Assembly (NCBI RefSeq): GCF_027943255.1
Contig: NC_072894.1
Coordinates: 76,237,601 to 76,301,600, forward strand
Source of the DNA: Anastrepha obliqua
Taxonomy: Eukaryota; Arthropoda; Insecta; Diptera; Tephritidae
Reading direction: 5' to 3'
Length of the DNA stretch: 64,000 nucleotides
Both the position numbers and the translations under genes were made by a program. The notes beneath the pieces were generated by a model. The model was not told where the DNA came from. It searched no databases and was given only the letters and a program-made list of their open reading frames with translations. Numbering within the stretch: position 1 is the first letter of the stretch; each line of letters opens with the position of its first letter. Positions 24,153-37,900 of the stretch are shown here, piece after piece.

Positions 24153-24612
24153 TTAGGGCGGGTCGATTTAAAAATCGCTCATTGCTCTGTGAAAATCGTA
24201 TTCTAGGGATCAAAATAAGAAACTTTGCCGAAGGAACCATACTTCTAAAACGAATTCTGATGTCCCCCAATTTAAAGATATCACCATTTTTGGCCTTTAC
24301 ATGAAAAAATTAGCTAAATGGCTATGTTTTTTCTTTATTTTTATTTATTTGTAATAATATTTATTATTTATTTATAATAATATCTATTTTCTCTCTTAAG
24401 AAATTTATTTAGTCAGAACATATGTAAATGAAAAAATTAATTTAAGTGAGTTATAGAAAAGAAACTAAAAAGTTCGACCCAAATTGGGGGACATCAGAAT
24501 TCGTTTTAGAGGTATGGTTCCTTGGGCAAAGTTTCTTATTTTGATCCCTAGAATATGATTTTCACAGAGCAATGGGCGATTTTTTTGCCTCCCCACAAAT
24601 CGACCCGGCCTA
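24153..24612. mobile_element. Foldback MITE, copy 1 (460 bp, ~130-bp arms)
   Basis: Arms start TTAGGGCGGGTCGATTT (left) and TTAGGCCGGGTCGATTT (right, read inward). They share CTCTGTGAAAATCRTATTCT, AGGGATCAAAATAAGAAACT, and CGAATTCTGATGTCCCCCAA. The left arm is shortened near 24275 relative to copy 2, and the centre is replaced by AT-rich sequence. There is no coding capacity. The right end abuts a SINE piece. Confidence 0.85.
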
Positions 24613-24880
24613 TGTGCGTCTTGATGTTGTTCCACAAATGGACGTTTGAAATACCCTTTATATATAATTGCCACTTACACCCTTTATAGAGTGTTTGTCC
24701 AAGCTTCTCCTTCTGTTTCTGGTGTGCATTTTGATGTTTTATGCCGCCTTCGAAAGACAGATGGTTTTTTATGAGGAGCTTTTTCTGTCATTTAGTGTTT
24801 CATGACCGGGGCTCCGAACTCGTGCACTACCCAATGGCAGAGACGCACCAACCCATTGGACTATGGGGGCCCCCAATAAC
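24613..24880 (-). mobile_element. SINE copies with tRNA-like head
   Basis: A short piece at 24613-24642 (TGCGTCTTGATGTTGTTCCA) is followed by a longer copy from 24663. On the minus strand the head at 24870-24815 has an A-box-like TAGTCCAATGGGTTGGTGCG and a B-box-like GAGTTCGGAGCCCC about 40 nt later, as in tRNA-derived SINEs. It continues through AAAGCTCCTCATAAAAAACC to the tail GTAAGTGGCAATTATA. Confidence 0.7.
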
Positions 24881-25049
24881 TGCCATGTAGCCGTTATACG
24901 TTCTGAAAATGAGTCGGATCGCGCGGCCAATAATTTTTTTTAGAAATATCTTTACTCCAGCGCCACTTAGCTTGTCCATACCAACTAATAAATATTCACA
25001 TGTAAGCTACAAATAATTGATATCTAATATAGGGCATTAAAAATTAAAA

Positions 25050-25490
25050 ATAAAAGCAAAATTTTACATAATCTTCCAAACAAATTTCTGTATACTTATC
25101 TTCAAGCAATTGCCCACAGAAATTAGTGATCACCGGGGCCAAAACAAAAATTATCTAAACTTCTTATAAAAGCTAATCAGTTTAAGTGATGGTGACATAT
25201 TAATATATATTATTTTATTAAGGCAAATTTCAATCTGAAACAATAGAACCAAATCTAGATTTAATCTCCAATATATTGATTCACAACAATGAGTGAATAT
25301 ATTCTTTGTAGTACAGACCTGGAGACCTTGTAATACAGACCTGGAGATGTGGACTTAGTTACATGGAATTGATTTTAAGAGTAACAAATTTCGAAGTAAA
25401 TTACATTTTCAAATAGAACAAAGCCCCTCGCAATGCGTACGCCCCTTTTATTGTTGTATGTTTTTCATCTAAAGTTTTATTTTTATTTTA
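25050..25490. other. No gene recognised
   Basis: AT-rich spacer. An imperfect short repeat (ACAGACCTGGAGA) occurs twice at 25313-25346. Confidence 0.35.
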
Positions 25491-25495
25491 TAATT

Positions 25496-25720
25496 GGAGC
25501 TTACATTTTTGTTAGGTGTTTGATCGAGCTCCCCCTCCTATTTTTGCGTGTCTATTGATGGAACAAACTGTAGGTCCCAGTTTTAAGCCGACTCCGAATG
25601 GCTGATATTTTTTGTGAGAAGCTTTTTCATGGCGGAAATACGCTCGGAAGTTTGCAATTGTCTGCCGACGAGAGACTGCTACTAAAAAGCCTTTTTCTAT
25701 CATTTTAGTATTTCATACAG
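25496..25720 (-). mobile_element. SINE copy
   Basis: Plus strand shows, from the tail end: AGGTGTTTGATCGAGCTCCC, CAGTTTTAAGCCGACTCCGA, GTGAGAAGCTTTTTCATGGC, GGAAATACGCTCGGAAGTTT, and TCTGCCGACGAGAGACTGCT. The tRNA-like head beyond 25720 is missing. Confidence 0.7.
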
Positions 25721-27911
25721 TCCTCTATAGCTTACATTAAAGTAAAAATTTAATCTTGGGAAATTTTACTATATGTTCATAAGCTTTTTCTCCTCTTTTT
25801 TCGTTTAGTATCTACAATTCACTTCCACTCTTAGGTTGTTTGAACGCGTTCTAGAAAACAAATTTTTTGTTTTTAATTCAAGAGATTTTAAATATTTTAG
25901 TTAACCCGGTTTAATGGTGATACTAAACTTGTATAATACTTGTAACACTTAGATACAAACGAGTAGCTAAAGTTGAAACACTCAACATGTTGTTCGATGA
26001 AATAGTCCCATGCCGGTCGGTCATTGCTGCTGCTCTAAAACCATGCTAACAACATATGGCTTAGTTGACCACCAAAAAGACGCGGTAATTAAATTTCCTT
26101 TCAAATGAAAAACAAAAGGTGACTACATAAACAACAGCTTTCATTACTAAAAGTTAGTAAAAAATAATAATAGGTACATCAAAAAAACATTAACGCGCAC
26201 ACCGAATACTTTTTGCTTATATTTTGCTTTTTAAATTTTGTGAACTTTCTTTACTTATTTTGTTGACAAATTCATAAATGCTAGAAATAAAAAATAAAAT
26301 AAAAAACACGCATAACAGCACATTGTACTCATAACAGGTTACACATACGCCATGTAGGCTAACCGACGTCGCGGCGGGTTGTAGTAAATAGATGCGACGC
26401 ATCTCACACATTTTCGCAAGTGGAAAGTGACATTCCTCTCGCTCATTATGCACAACATATGTATGCACATTGTAGTATAAAATTTTACATTTTACATTTA
26501 AATATTTATACTTGCTTGCTTCATACATAAACATAGCTATACAAATATTTCTACCATGAAAAGCACACCTGTGTGCGTGCGTTTAGAGTCGTTATGCTGT
26601 TGAAGTGCAATATGTGGCTTTAGGCGAAGCCAGTTTGCGGCATATTCTTTTCTTCCATGAATTTCATTTCTTTACTTTTGTATTTATTTATGTACACACA
26701 TACATATGTATATGTACATACGTATATATCTTCTTTTCGTCTATCTGCGCTTCTTCATTCCTTGTATATAGAAATGCTTGCATATATGTATATAATCGCA
26801 CTTATGAGCGGCGCATCTGCATTTGCTACACATTTATTGAAATTGCTTTTTATACTTCATTTTCTTTTGGTGCGCAGCATCTTTAGTTTAATATTGGATC
26901 GGTCGGTCGGTCGGTCAGTGGGTAGTGTTGTGGCCGTAACTAACTGTGCGTGTCCAGTTAGTCATTATTTGACTGTTAGTATTGCGTCGTCGTTGTCTTT
27001 GCAAGTTACACACGCGTAGCGGATAAACCGACGTTATATGTATATGTACACACATACATATGTATATACTTGCATTTGTGAGAATGAAACGTGTCAATTG
27101 TGTTGTTACGAGTCACGTGTACTAGAACGAACTGAATTTTTATTAACAAATAGTGATTGGTGATAGAAAAATGTCAAACAATTTAAATACGTGCTATTTT
27201 TAATTTCGAAGAAAAAACATTAAAGGGAAAAAAGAAAAAATATAAATAAACTGATATTGCTAAATGTGAAATACTTAAATTCATGATAAAAGTGAGTGAA
27301 TATCTTGCTTTTAATCCTTCATACACGCCATAAAAATTGGTTTTAGTTGGAAAGAAATATTTTTTAGCATTACCATGTAATATAATATATTAACAGATGA
27401 ATATATAACAGATGACCGGAATAGAATGTGGTCATTAGTCATAATTTTCAAAATTTTAAATTAAAAAATCTGAACGATATTTTCGAGAGCTTTATAACTG
27501 TCTGTAGCAAATTACTAGGATATTCGCAACGGTGTCAAAAGTATCTTATTGTCGTATTTCGTAAAAATGTTATATATTTAGAGGGTTCATCTTAAAATAT
27601 AGTTGGTTGTAGTTTAAAAATATCCAACGATTAATTTCACCGTTAAAAACTGTACGACGCAAGACAATACGATATTTAAGGGTACCTTGTGCATTATCTA
27701 AATATATAGAAATGCTTTCAGAAATTTAATATTGAAATTAAAATGCCAGGAGATCATAAAGTTCGAAAATTCAAAGAAGAACTGATGTCAAATTAAATAT
27801 GAAATTATTATTTCTCTTTGATATATTTTTAAGCCTTATCCACTTTTCAAAACTTTCATATCATCAAATTGTTTAGACCTTCAAATAAAGAAAGAAATAA
27901 CAATCTAATAA
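25721..27911. other. No coding gene; possible upstream regulatory or promoter DNA
   Basis: A (GGTC)n run at 26897-26915 leads into GGTCAGTG, an initiator-like TCAGT, and a more balanced stretch to about 27030. This might be a distal promoter or 5' exon of the ZP gene, whose first visible exon has a splice acceptor at 31818-31819. A GTGAGTG donor-like site is near 27290. None of this is proven. Microsatellites of the ACATATGTATGT kind are at 26695-26730 and 27040-27070. Confidence 0.25.
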
Positions 27912-28080
27912 GGTTTGTTTTGTCGGGACAACAGTACAGCACTCGCTAATAAGGCCTAATCTGGGAGAATGAATAAATGCTTCGCTATATAACTTTTGTG
28001 TACTGGCATCTTGTCGAGGCAAAAGAACCACACCTCCTTAGGCCATTTCCACATTATTCTTTCCTTAATGGCATATTTTT
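27912..28080 (-). mobile_element. 3' UTR fragment of the 3.4-kb non-LTR family
   Basis: Read on the minus strand, the segment ends GCGAGTGCTGTACTGTTGTCCCGACAAAA. This matches the 3' end of the element at 3407-5733 (GAGTGCTGCACTTGC, then TTGTCCCGACAAAAA). No coding sequence is left. Confidence 0.5.
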
Positions 28081-28860
28081 TGAAAAGTAGTTAAGTTAAG
28101 TGAGCTTTTGAGTTAGCTCACATGGATTTATTAGCTAGACTCTAAATATTTTGAGTGCCTGGACTCTTTGATGTTATTATTGTAATGGCATAAAACATAA
28201 CTTGGCCGGATATAATTCTAATTCGACTGACGTGAGAACGCTACCGAGGCTCTAATAGCTGCTGATAAATGCTCGCTAATGAAGGAAAATCGATAAATGC
28301 TACCTAATGCTGGAAAAAATCGCGCAAGCCGCAGAACTTAATTGCTCAGGCGCAATTTTTTTTATTCTGCCTTTTCCTAACTGGATAAAGAAGCCGAGCG
28401 AATGGATCTAGTGGTGAACGAAGTACCTCCTTCAATCTGTTATATATTGCGCTAGATAGTTGTTGAATGGTACTAGAGTGAGTTAGTTACTGCCACTTAA
28501 AATTATAAAGTTTGAAATATGTTTTTGTAGTTAGTCTATGTATTACTCAGCTTCGCGACTATGACTGATAAAAAATTGTGAATATGTTCGTTTTCATTGA
28601 TGGTGAACTTTCAGTAAGTTTCTGAAAGTATTTTTGATCATAAAAAGCTTCCTAAAAAGGTATGCTTTGTTTGCATCACAATATAACTATTTTTAAATTA
28701 TATAAGCGAATCTTCGACATTTTTTTAAATTATGTATAATTAATCATTAGTATGCTTCCAAATCAAAATTAAAAATCTGCGAGATCAAGCTGCTCTCATA
28801 GTTGTATACGTAAAGCATTTATATATAGACCATATCTCTATGTGAATGCACTCACTCACT
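28081..28860. other. No gene recognised
   Basis: AT-rich. A two-copy short tandem (GATAAATGCT plus about 18 bp) occurs at 28262-28320. No ends of mobile elements are recognised. Confidence 0.35.
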
Positions 28861-28861
28861 C

Positions 28862-29405
28862 GAATAACAGGTGCTACAGGTGAATGGATTGCGCTATAGA
28901 GAGATGATTAACGATTTTTTATGGCCGGAACTAGATGGTATTGATCTGGACAACGGTTATTTTTAAAAAGGCGGCGCTACGTGCCACACAAGTAACGAAA
29001 CCATTGATCATTTACGTGAAAAGTTTCGGACCGTGTTATCTCAGGAAGAGGGGATCACAATTGGCCACCGAGATCTTGTGATTTAACACCTTGTGACTTT
29101 TTTCTTTGGGACCACCTGAAAGAGAAGATCTACGCCAACAGCCCAGGGTCGATTCAAGACCTCAAAGATGGAATTCGTGAGGCTATCTAGGACATAGGGC
29201 AGCCACTTTGCAATTCGGTTATGGAAAATCTCATGAAAAGGATATTGTCCTGTAAGCGTGGTCGTGGTGGTCATTGGGTCATATTATTTTCCACTATTAG
29301 CGGCATACCGTTCTCTTTATAATGCAATAACCATCCGATCATATATATTAAAAAAAATCATTTTTCTTTGAATATCCAAATAATACCTCTTATTAAAAAA
29401 ACCTT
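28862..29405 (+). mobile_element. Mariner-like remnant (same family as 469-964)
   Basis: Plus-strand frames read MINDFLWPELDGIDLDNGYF, then GATCHTSNETIDHLREKF. After a shift they read WPPRSCDLTPCDFFLWDHLK and EKIYANSPGSIQDLKDGIRE. The W-DL-PCDFF-W block is the mariner catalytic region. The right end (AATACCTCTTATT...CCTTTA) corresponds to the terminus at 469. The left terminus is truncated. Confidence 0.75.
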
Positions 29406-29407
29406 TA

Positions 29408-30465
29408 TTTTGAATTCTTAATCTGCGAAGTCGTATCATTAAATTTTAAACCGATTTCATGTATTTGCATACATTCCTTATACACTTACATATGTGGTGA
29501 CATTTGAATATTTACCCTCCGGCTGTCATCCCAACTCAGCCCTACGTAATCCTACGAAACTTAAATGAATGCAGACTGTGTATTTGTGTATGTGTGAATT
29601 CATTATATTTATCTCATTTGCGTTGGCGTTGTTGATGTTACTGCATGCAGCTCTGGCTACTTCTTCTTTTGTTTTTGTAAATGTCTCATTGTTGAGTGTC
29701 TATCGTTGCATCGCTTCACAGCCCCTCTTTTGTTCACGAAAAAAAACAAACACATCACTCTTGTTTGTAGTATCAATTGCCTACAAACAAAATTGCTTAG
29801 CTCGAGTTTTGTTTGTTCGTTGTTCGCCTGCCTTTCAGTTAGTTGCCTGCCAATGAATTTGCTGTATACCTACTTGTTGTTTTTGTAGTGAAAATAGAAA
29901 GTGGTCCATAGTGCTCTCACTTTGTCGCTACAGCGCGCATTGATTTGTGCAACGGTAAATTTTTCAATGTATTCGCATTGGTGAATGTCAAACCGCAAAT
30001 CGCGACTTACGAATAAACCAAGATAGCCATTTTCAATGGCCATGAAACAGTAAATCGAAAGCAAAAATACTTGTAGTAATAGCTAGATAAATAGTAATAT
30101 CGAGATATTTTCGACTAAGAAATACCATATTTATTGATCTTTTCTTTGAAATCGACATATGTACATATGTATACATACCTACATACATGTGTATGTACAT
30201 AACTATAGTAGCAGGCCAATTTATTTCTCGAAAGTGTCACTACTCAAAATTGTTCTTATTTGTATTCAAAAACACAAAACCTTATCTAGCAGCACTGTTG
30301 TGTAAATACTCCTGATACCTAAAAATTGTATGTGCCAGTATGGTATACTCTGCCAGCTATCAGACTTTGAACATTGTTATTGCATGCAAGCTGATAGTGG
30401 TTATTGATAGTAACAGTGCTGACTTTTAGCTTATGATATCTATGTACATATACTTGGATTATTGT
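29408..30465. other. No gene recognised
   Basis: AT-rich spacer with ACATATGTATAC microsatellite near 30155-30200. Open frames at 29569-29888 are Leu/Ser/Phe-rich and have no recognisable domain. Confidence 0.35.
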
Positions 30466-30957
30466 AAAGGACCCATTTTTCATCACCAATATTGATACGG
30501 TTCAAAAAACTTTCATTTTCAAGCCGTTGCAGCAGCTGAGAACACACATTCACTCGCTGCTGAAGGTTGGTGACGGAAAGTATATGCGTGACCCATTTTC
30601 CCAGCTTTGAAACCTTTCCCAACTGAACTAGGTACCTGTGAACTGTTCCATGAGATAAATTTAACCTCTGAGCTATCATATCGACTGTCAAATTTGGCTC
30701 AGCTTCCACGAGTTCGAGCAAGGCGTCGGAGTTAAAGACTTCAGACGACCAGCGCGCGGGGTATCCTCCACGTCGCAGTTACCACTCGGAATTTTGAAAA
30801 CCACTTTTGCGCAGTCCTTGCACTTACGGTATCCTCTTCGTGAACAGTGTTTATTTCTGTAGCACCAGTTGTTGCATTTTTACCACTTTTATAAAAAAAA
30901 TACAAAATATGCTTCTTATACGAGTTCGAAGATTTCATTTTATTTTTTAACAACACG
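30466..30957 (-). pseudogene. Mariner transposase N-terminal half, frameshifted
   Basis: The minus strand begins with KKHILYFFYKSGKNATTGAT and EINTVHEEDTVSARTAQKWF (first helix-turn-helix, FKSG-type block). A frameshift near 30780 leads to LLELVEAEPNLTVDMIAQRL, NLSHGTVHRYLVQLGKVSKL, and GDEKWVLYNN with the first catalytic Asp. The copy stops there, so the other two catalytic acidic residues are missing. Confidence 0.8.
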
Positions 30958-31257
30958 TGCTTTTATCCGCGATTAAAATCACTTGTTGAATGCACAATAT
31001 ATCAATGAAAATATAAATAGTTCCGTTATATTCCGCGTATAATTTTTTGTATGCAAAAAACGTACATAAGTGAAATTATGGGTAAAATACGCACGAACTT
31101 ATTGACTGACCTGATACATATGTATGTGTTGAAATCAAGTGTGCTTTGAAAATGATCTGTAGAATTGCAGAAATCGTATGGCCTGCCAAAGTGTTCACTC
31201 TCCTGTTTTTCCCAATACTGCGTTCAAGCCGACATCTTTCAAGAAGTACATCTTGAT

Positions 31258-31440
31258 ATTTCCCACCAATGGAGGCACCTACAGTTTTAAGCCGACCCCG
31301 AACGGCAGATGATTTTTCATGAGAAGGTTTTTTATGGCAGAAATTCACTCGAAGGTTTGCCACTGTCTGCCGAGGAGTGACCGCTTTTAGAAATAAACTT
31401 TTCTATCGTTTGGTATCTTGTGCCCGGCGTTTCCAACCTG
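31258..31440 (-). mobile_element. SINE copy
   Basis: Plus strand has CCAATGGAGGCACCTACAGT, TTTAAGCCGACCCCGAACGG, CATGAGAAGGTTTTTTATGG, AGAAATTCACTCGAAGGTTT, and GCCGAGGAGTGACCGC. It is the reverse of the family. The tRNA-like head is largely lost beyond GTGCCCGGCG. Confidence 0.65.
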
Positions 31441-31819
31441 TTCACTAGTAGATCAGTATGCTGCAACACTTGATGCTTTTTCCGCGAACTTCTTTCTTCA
31501 CTTCCTTTAATGTCTCTGTGGCTTTGGAATCAGAGGAGCTCTTATTACTTTTATGTTAAAATTATCGTACAGAAGTTGTATGGTGCATGGGTTTGCCCGA
31601 TTTCATCCGTTTTCAATTCCAATATCCACTAGTACCAGTTTTTAATATTTTTTTTTTTTTATTTGAAAATTGGAAAAGTAATGAATTACAATCACAATGA
31701 ATTAAAAAGCATTAGCGACTAGGCCATCAGCTTAATTTTATGTTTTTTTTTTGTTTGTTTTTATAAATAATAAAATATAATAACAATAAATTCATAACAT
31801 TTTCTCATTTTTATTTCAG

Positions 31820-31963
31820 ATAACTCTCTGAACGGTGCGGTGGTTCCTTCCGCCTTGCAGTCGGGTATATGTGCATGCCGGAGAAGTACAGCTAAAATTT
31901 AAGTGACGACTGACAGTAACAAAAAAAATCTCAGCAAAACCAAAACACAATAAAACAAATAAA
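31820..31963 (+). other. 5' UTR part of the first coding exon of the ZP-domain gene
   Basis: A splice acceptor (TTTTTATTTCAG) ends at 31819, so at least one more non-coding exon should lie upstream, perhaps many kilobases away. The UTR runs A-rich into the start context CAAATAAAATG. In-frame stops precede the ATG. Confidence 0.6.
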
Positions 31964-34900
31964 ATGGGGCGACAATTGCGGCCTTATGCGCTCGCAACTT
32001 TGTTCTACTTAGTGTTCATAGCGAAGGTAAGTATAGCACCTACATATGCACATGCATCCATAGTTGAGTCTATGTGTGTTAAGTCTACATGTATGTAACT
32101 AGTAATATGACTGCAATCGATATGAAAATATGTTAATTATTGAATGAAAAAAAAACATCAGAAATGGGAACAAACAATAGGTTAAATGCAATGAGCAGAG
32201 CAAGTGCAACTGGGTTGGTAGGTTGTCGTAAAAAAAGGTTCAATACTTCTATCTTATGACGCTCACAACAGTTTGCATACATACGTACTATATAAACCTA
32301 CTTAAATAAGCATTACATCACACATGTAGATTAAAGATTATGTTGTAATACACAGAGCAGAAAAACTTGTGGATTATGATGGAAAATTAAAAAAATCGGC
32401 AGTTGGCTGTAACTTAGTGACGTACTAACTTACTAAAAGGCCCGTCACAATGGGTCCGATCTGTCCATTGCGGCAACGAGTTTGACTGAGAGCAAAATAG
32501 ATTATGTGTATTTCAGTCGAAGGCGCCACATACTTCGTCCCCTTAGTATTAAAATAGCCTATAAATTTTTTGATGTTTTGAGAAAATGAATTTCAAACTT
32601 TTTGTCGAAAGTAGCTCTCACTCAAATCTCGTTATGTCGGTAAATATTTATTATTTTTTGACTGACGTTTTGACCCACTTTGTGGAACTAGAAACAAACT
32701 AGACAAAATTTTGACCACATATAAAATCGACGATGGAGAATCCAAAATTTCAATAAAAAAATAATAGCCTATGAGCACATAGGCTATTGTTATACTAAGG
32801 GGACGACTTGTCGTCCGCCAAGGCACAAAAACCGGCAACTCTCTACTTTTGACTTACAATGACTGTATAGTAAATTAGTAGTATTTAACAAATATTTCGA
32901 TAGAAGAAAGTTTATAATAAAAATATTATTTACTTTGGGAAGGAATTTATCGCTGCATTTTCAAGAGAGGATGAAAATCTATTTTGATTTTTCGACAGTA
33001 AAAAAATATAATATGTAGGTACGCATTAATTTAATGTTGGAGGTACGCAACAAGACCTTGTTGTCATTCATCAATTTGAGTTTGACAATGGTTGTTTTCC
33101 AGTACGGCCTGATATCTGTCCATCCCTTTGCGATGAAATTTTGTACAAATATTATCCTGAACAAAAGGTAGTATGTATAGGCAAAATTATTCAATAAATT
33201 AGTAAGTTTACCAATAACGGTAATTGGTATGTATTGACATACATACTTATTTTAGGACTAAATGAGCTTGGTAGAAATGATAGCCTTGTGACAGCTGAGA
33301 ATGGCAACTGTGTTGGCATGAAGGTTTTGGCATGAATCGTATAACGTTAGAACAACGCTTTCAAATTGTGGAAATTTACTCTAAAAAAAATTAATCTGTT
33401 TACGAAGTTCTTAGAGCACTGGCGATATCATCGGCTCTTATTTCTTTCGAAATGAGGAAGGAGCTGCCATTTTGGTGAATGGCGAGCGCTATCGAGCCAT
33501 GTTGACTCAATTTTTTTTCGAAAAATTAATCAGCTAAAAATCGAAGACATTTAGTTCCAACAAGACGGCGCAACTTGCCGTTTAACAATCGATTCATTGC
33601 AATATTCAAGCCATCATTGACGCTATACGGTCAGATTTATTGAAAAAAGTAGTTAAAAATTGAACAGATCGAATGGTCTATGTAAATCGTGGCCACAGCG
33701 GTCATATGCCGGATTTCATATTCAAAAAATAAATTCCATAAAAATGCCAGATTAAAAAAAAAATCATTCAAACAACATTTATCATTTTAAGTTCATGAGC
33801 TCTTTAAACACCCTTTAAACAAGAGTATATTTTCTATAAATATTATCCTTATGTGACTTAACTCAAGTTCCGGGTTAATAACAGTACTTAAATAATAAGC
33901 ATGTATATACATACAAGTATGCCATAAGTACTACCTACATATGTATGCATAGACATTTTTCGTTAATATCTCAAAGTGTATTCGCTCAAAATTCACAGTA
34001 GAAATTATTAAATGATAGATCAAATAACGCATTAGTAACACCGAACGACAAAAATTTACTTTAAAGGTTTTAAGGTTTCAAAGGGGGAAACCAGGTATCT
34101 ATTGTGTATACTTTTATTCGTAATAGGAAAGTTTAACTATTTTTTAGGGCTTTACAAAACAGCAAGAAAAACGAAGTTGGGGTATGTACATATAGGTATT
34201 TTTCAAAATAATTCGGCAGAAAATTTCAAGGAATTTAAGGATACATTTCTCAAAAGACAATATTGTACTATATTTATCCTGGTGAAAAGTAAACTAAGAT
34301 TTTTTCTTAATACATATCCTATTTCGCTTGATATCCATATTAATATCAAATAATGGACACAAGTATATATTATATATCCATTTATTGAAAATTTAATCCT
34401 TATAAACTTTAAGATTTTTCTAAAAATTTAATTGATGAGAAAACAAAAAACTGATAATGCAGCATTACTAACTTAGATAGATTTTACTGTTGCATGGTGT
34501 AATTATTTAGAGTGTACATATCCGATAAAGTATACTAACTTAAGGAATGTGTGTCGAAAAAAGCTTGATGGAAACCAAACTTAAAAACGAAGAAGGAGTC
34601 TTCTGACCCCGTTTTGAGTGAGACAAATTCCATGCAGTATGGTTTGAACTTGAAATAATGTATTCATAACTTAATTTTATTATCCTAACCACAATATTCA
34701 AATAGCCACGTATGTTTCTGTAGAGTCGACAATCGGTTATATAAGTATAAATAATTGGCGCCGGCACCTTTTTGGACCGAGCTCCTCCACATAGTGGTGG
34801 AGTACGTTTGAAAACAAATTTTTTCGGTTTGATAACAAATTTTTTCGAAAACGCTCCTGGAGCCGCTATTACTGTTAGGAAGCCAGAATAACTGACCTTT

Positions 34901-37900
34901 TGTGATATCCAACTTACCATATGAACTTGGGCACTCTTTGACCCATGAGCTCATGAAAAAATCGATATTTCGGGCACTAAGTTTGATAATCGAATTATTA
35001 TCTGCCATCTAGATATTTACCGCCCCGGAACTGTAACGCTTTTTTTTTTAATTGTGATAATGTTTCGTAATGCGGATAATCTAGAAACGATCCAAATCAT
35101 TAAAACGTATATCGTGCGAGCCACGCGTGAGATAGTAGAGCCAGAAACCGTCAAGTGCTGGGTCAGCCGAAGGAAGTGTGTATTATACAATTAATATCTC
35201 TAATAAATGCTAAAATCTTTGAAATATATTAAATGATGTTTTTATGACATTTCTAAAAAAACAGTCGATGGCTCACCCTTCATACTTATATACATCTACA
35301 TGCTGCCTTTACCGGGCCTGTTTATTTATTTCAGTGACATTGTCAAATTCGCGAAACATCAAGGAGCGATTTTCGGAAGGCGCCAACTTCTGTATTCTGT
35401 ATACCGTGAATACAACTCGGAGATAATAGAAAAGTAGCAACCTCAGTGAGCAGTTACTTTATTCTTGGTGAATTTGACAAAATCAGCTGCTTTGAGTGAC
35501 TTTAAAACCATAAATAAACGAACCTTTGTGCACGCAATTACTTGTTTGGGAATCAACTAGAAAATTCGATTTTCGAATTATACAAAATGATACAAATTAA
35601 GTGCCGCGTGTTAAATTGTGAAAGTGCGAGTGATCATGAAGCTTTCAAAGCAGTTTTCTTCCTTGCTTTCCTTTTTCTTCTTTTTGTTTGTTTATTTTCT
35701 ATGCTGACGTCACGGTCGGAGTTTACGCAATCTTGTGCTCCATTATTCTTGAATATAACTTGACTAAATAACTATAACTACATAAACTTAACTAATATAT
35801 TTATATAAAATTGGTGTTTTTATTATTTCGAGCAGAAAAAAATGACAATTCAGAAGTTGCAGATTTTACTACTGCTACAACTGCTTCTTTTTTTTAGCCT
35901 AGACCCGAAAATTTACTAATATATGTATATGTACCTATGTAATTTTTGTAATGGCATTGCAAAGACTAAACTCTATGTAGTTGTTATAAGTATTGACAAT
36001 GCAAAAAATTGTTGTTGCTGATAAAGCAATATAGCGAAACTTTGAACATTCGATTTGTACTAATTTTCTTAGCTTATCATACATTATACAGATGCATACA
36101 AACAAACATCCGTATGTGCTTAATTGCATACAGAGTGGTTGGCGGTAACATGCCAATAATATAAGTAGTAAACCTACATATGTATATTAGAACATATGTA
36201 GATATGTATATTTCGTATCTGTTCCTATTAACAAATAAATTGCTTGTAAATTTTGCCATTCTTTCAGTTGGCGCTTCTAGAGTTATGCTCTGATTTTTTC
36301 AGTTGTGAATTTCTTGTAAAAAATATTTTCTCGCATTATTAATCGCAACACATACTAGCAGACTATTTCAAGTTTTTTTGTATATCGTTAAGTCATATAC
36401 ACACCTCGCTTTTATATTCGTGTCCTTAATTTGCAATTTTTCTTCTCCACACGAAATCAACAAATCAGCAATTTCTTAGCTGTATTAAACTTTAAACTAA
36501 ATATAGCTCGATCGTCATAACTAAAAAAATAAAAATAAAAAATTGAGAAAAAACGACTTAACAGTTTTCCATTTACTATGCTTGCCTAAATAATAATATG
36601 AGGTGTAGGTATTAATATATATCGCAATGACTCTTTTACACAGCATACAAGAAAAGCTGAAAGTCATTTCTTTACACCTATTTAAGGGGACAGATACCTA
36701 TAAACTGCCATATTTTCCCGGATTCTCATTGAAATTATTTAAAATGAAGAAGTCAATATTTTTTTTTTTCAAAATTGGCATGCAGTTTATTTATAGGTAT
36801 GATACACTAAAATAATATAATTTTTTTTTTATTTTAATCATTTAAAATGGCGAATGTTTACTCAATTCTTCCAGGAAGGTCGCAGAGGGGTTTCCCAATC
36901 AGCGGGCATTGTAGCATCGGCGTCAGTGACTTGAATACAAAAAACCAAGCATTTTTTTGTTTATTAATGTCATAATTTCTATATGAATTAAAAAAAATGG
37001 AAAAAAAATCGCGCAATAAAATGCTTAAAAAATGAATTTTGAGGCGAATTTTCCTACTATTTTTGCTGCGAAAAAATTATTTTTTCAAAAAATTTTTGAA
37101 ATTGTAAATTCACATAGAAAGTAATATCATCTCGGTTGCTTGTATGTACATACATAATAAACCTTAAGATCTAAGAAGTCAGGGGAACTGTACTCTCCTT
37201 TATGTTTGATGATGTTAGTGGTTCTTCAGATTGTACTTCTTTGTTAAATCGTATCAATTTTAATATTCCGCAAACAAATCCTGCCTTTTTATGTTGATAA
37301 TTGGAAAGCGCGATAAGTAAAACTGTTTAAATCTAAAAAATTCTAAAAAAGGCTTGGTTCGCACCATACTAATCAGTCCCAATAGGCATGATTTTATAAA
37401 TTAAGGAAATTATACAGCAAGCGCGCCGATCTACCATACAGCAAAAATATTCAATTCTGTCTGTCCATTTGTCCCTCTGACTATGAGTTTGATTAAATAA
37501 ACTCCATTTTTTAACGAAAATTAGTAGACATATTATCCTTGGCTTAAGATAGGTTGGCATACCAAATTTTACTGAATAATTACGGCAATCTTCCACATAA
37601 CTGTAGTTTTCAAAATTTCAAAAAAATAAAAAATTGGATAAAATTTGTGTAAGGGATGATCTTAAAGATATAAACATATTTATATAAAAATTTAGTAAAA
37701 TGGCGATAGCCCAAACTAGTGATGTTATAAATACGGTATAATTTAACAGACATTCAGATTTAAATTCAGGACGATTCGGTAGCGTAGAACTTATTGCCAG
37801 GGAATGCGAGTGGTTTTAAGAGAATTTTTCGCTAACGTGGCCGTGCAAGGACTAGACACAGACAAGGATTTTTTAGACATATTTTTCACAACTAAAAAAG

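Noticed and set aside
26690..27070. Repeated ACATATGTATGT tracts as regulatory sites
   Set aside because: The same microsatellite occurs throughout the window and in fly genomes generally.
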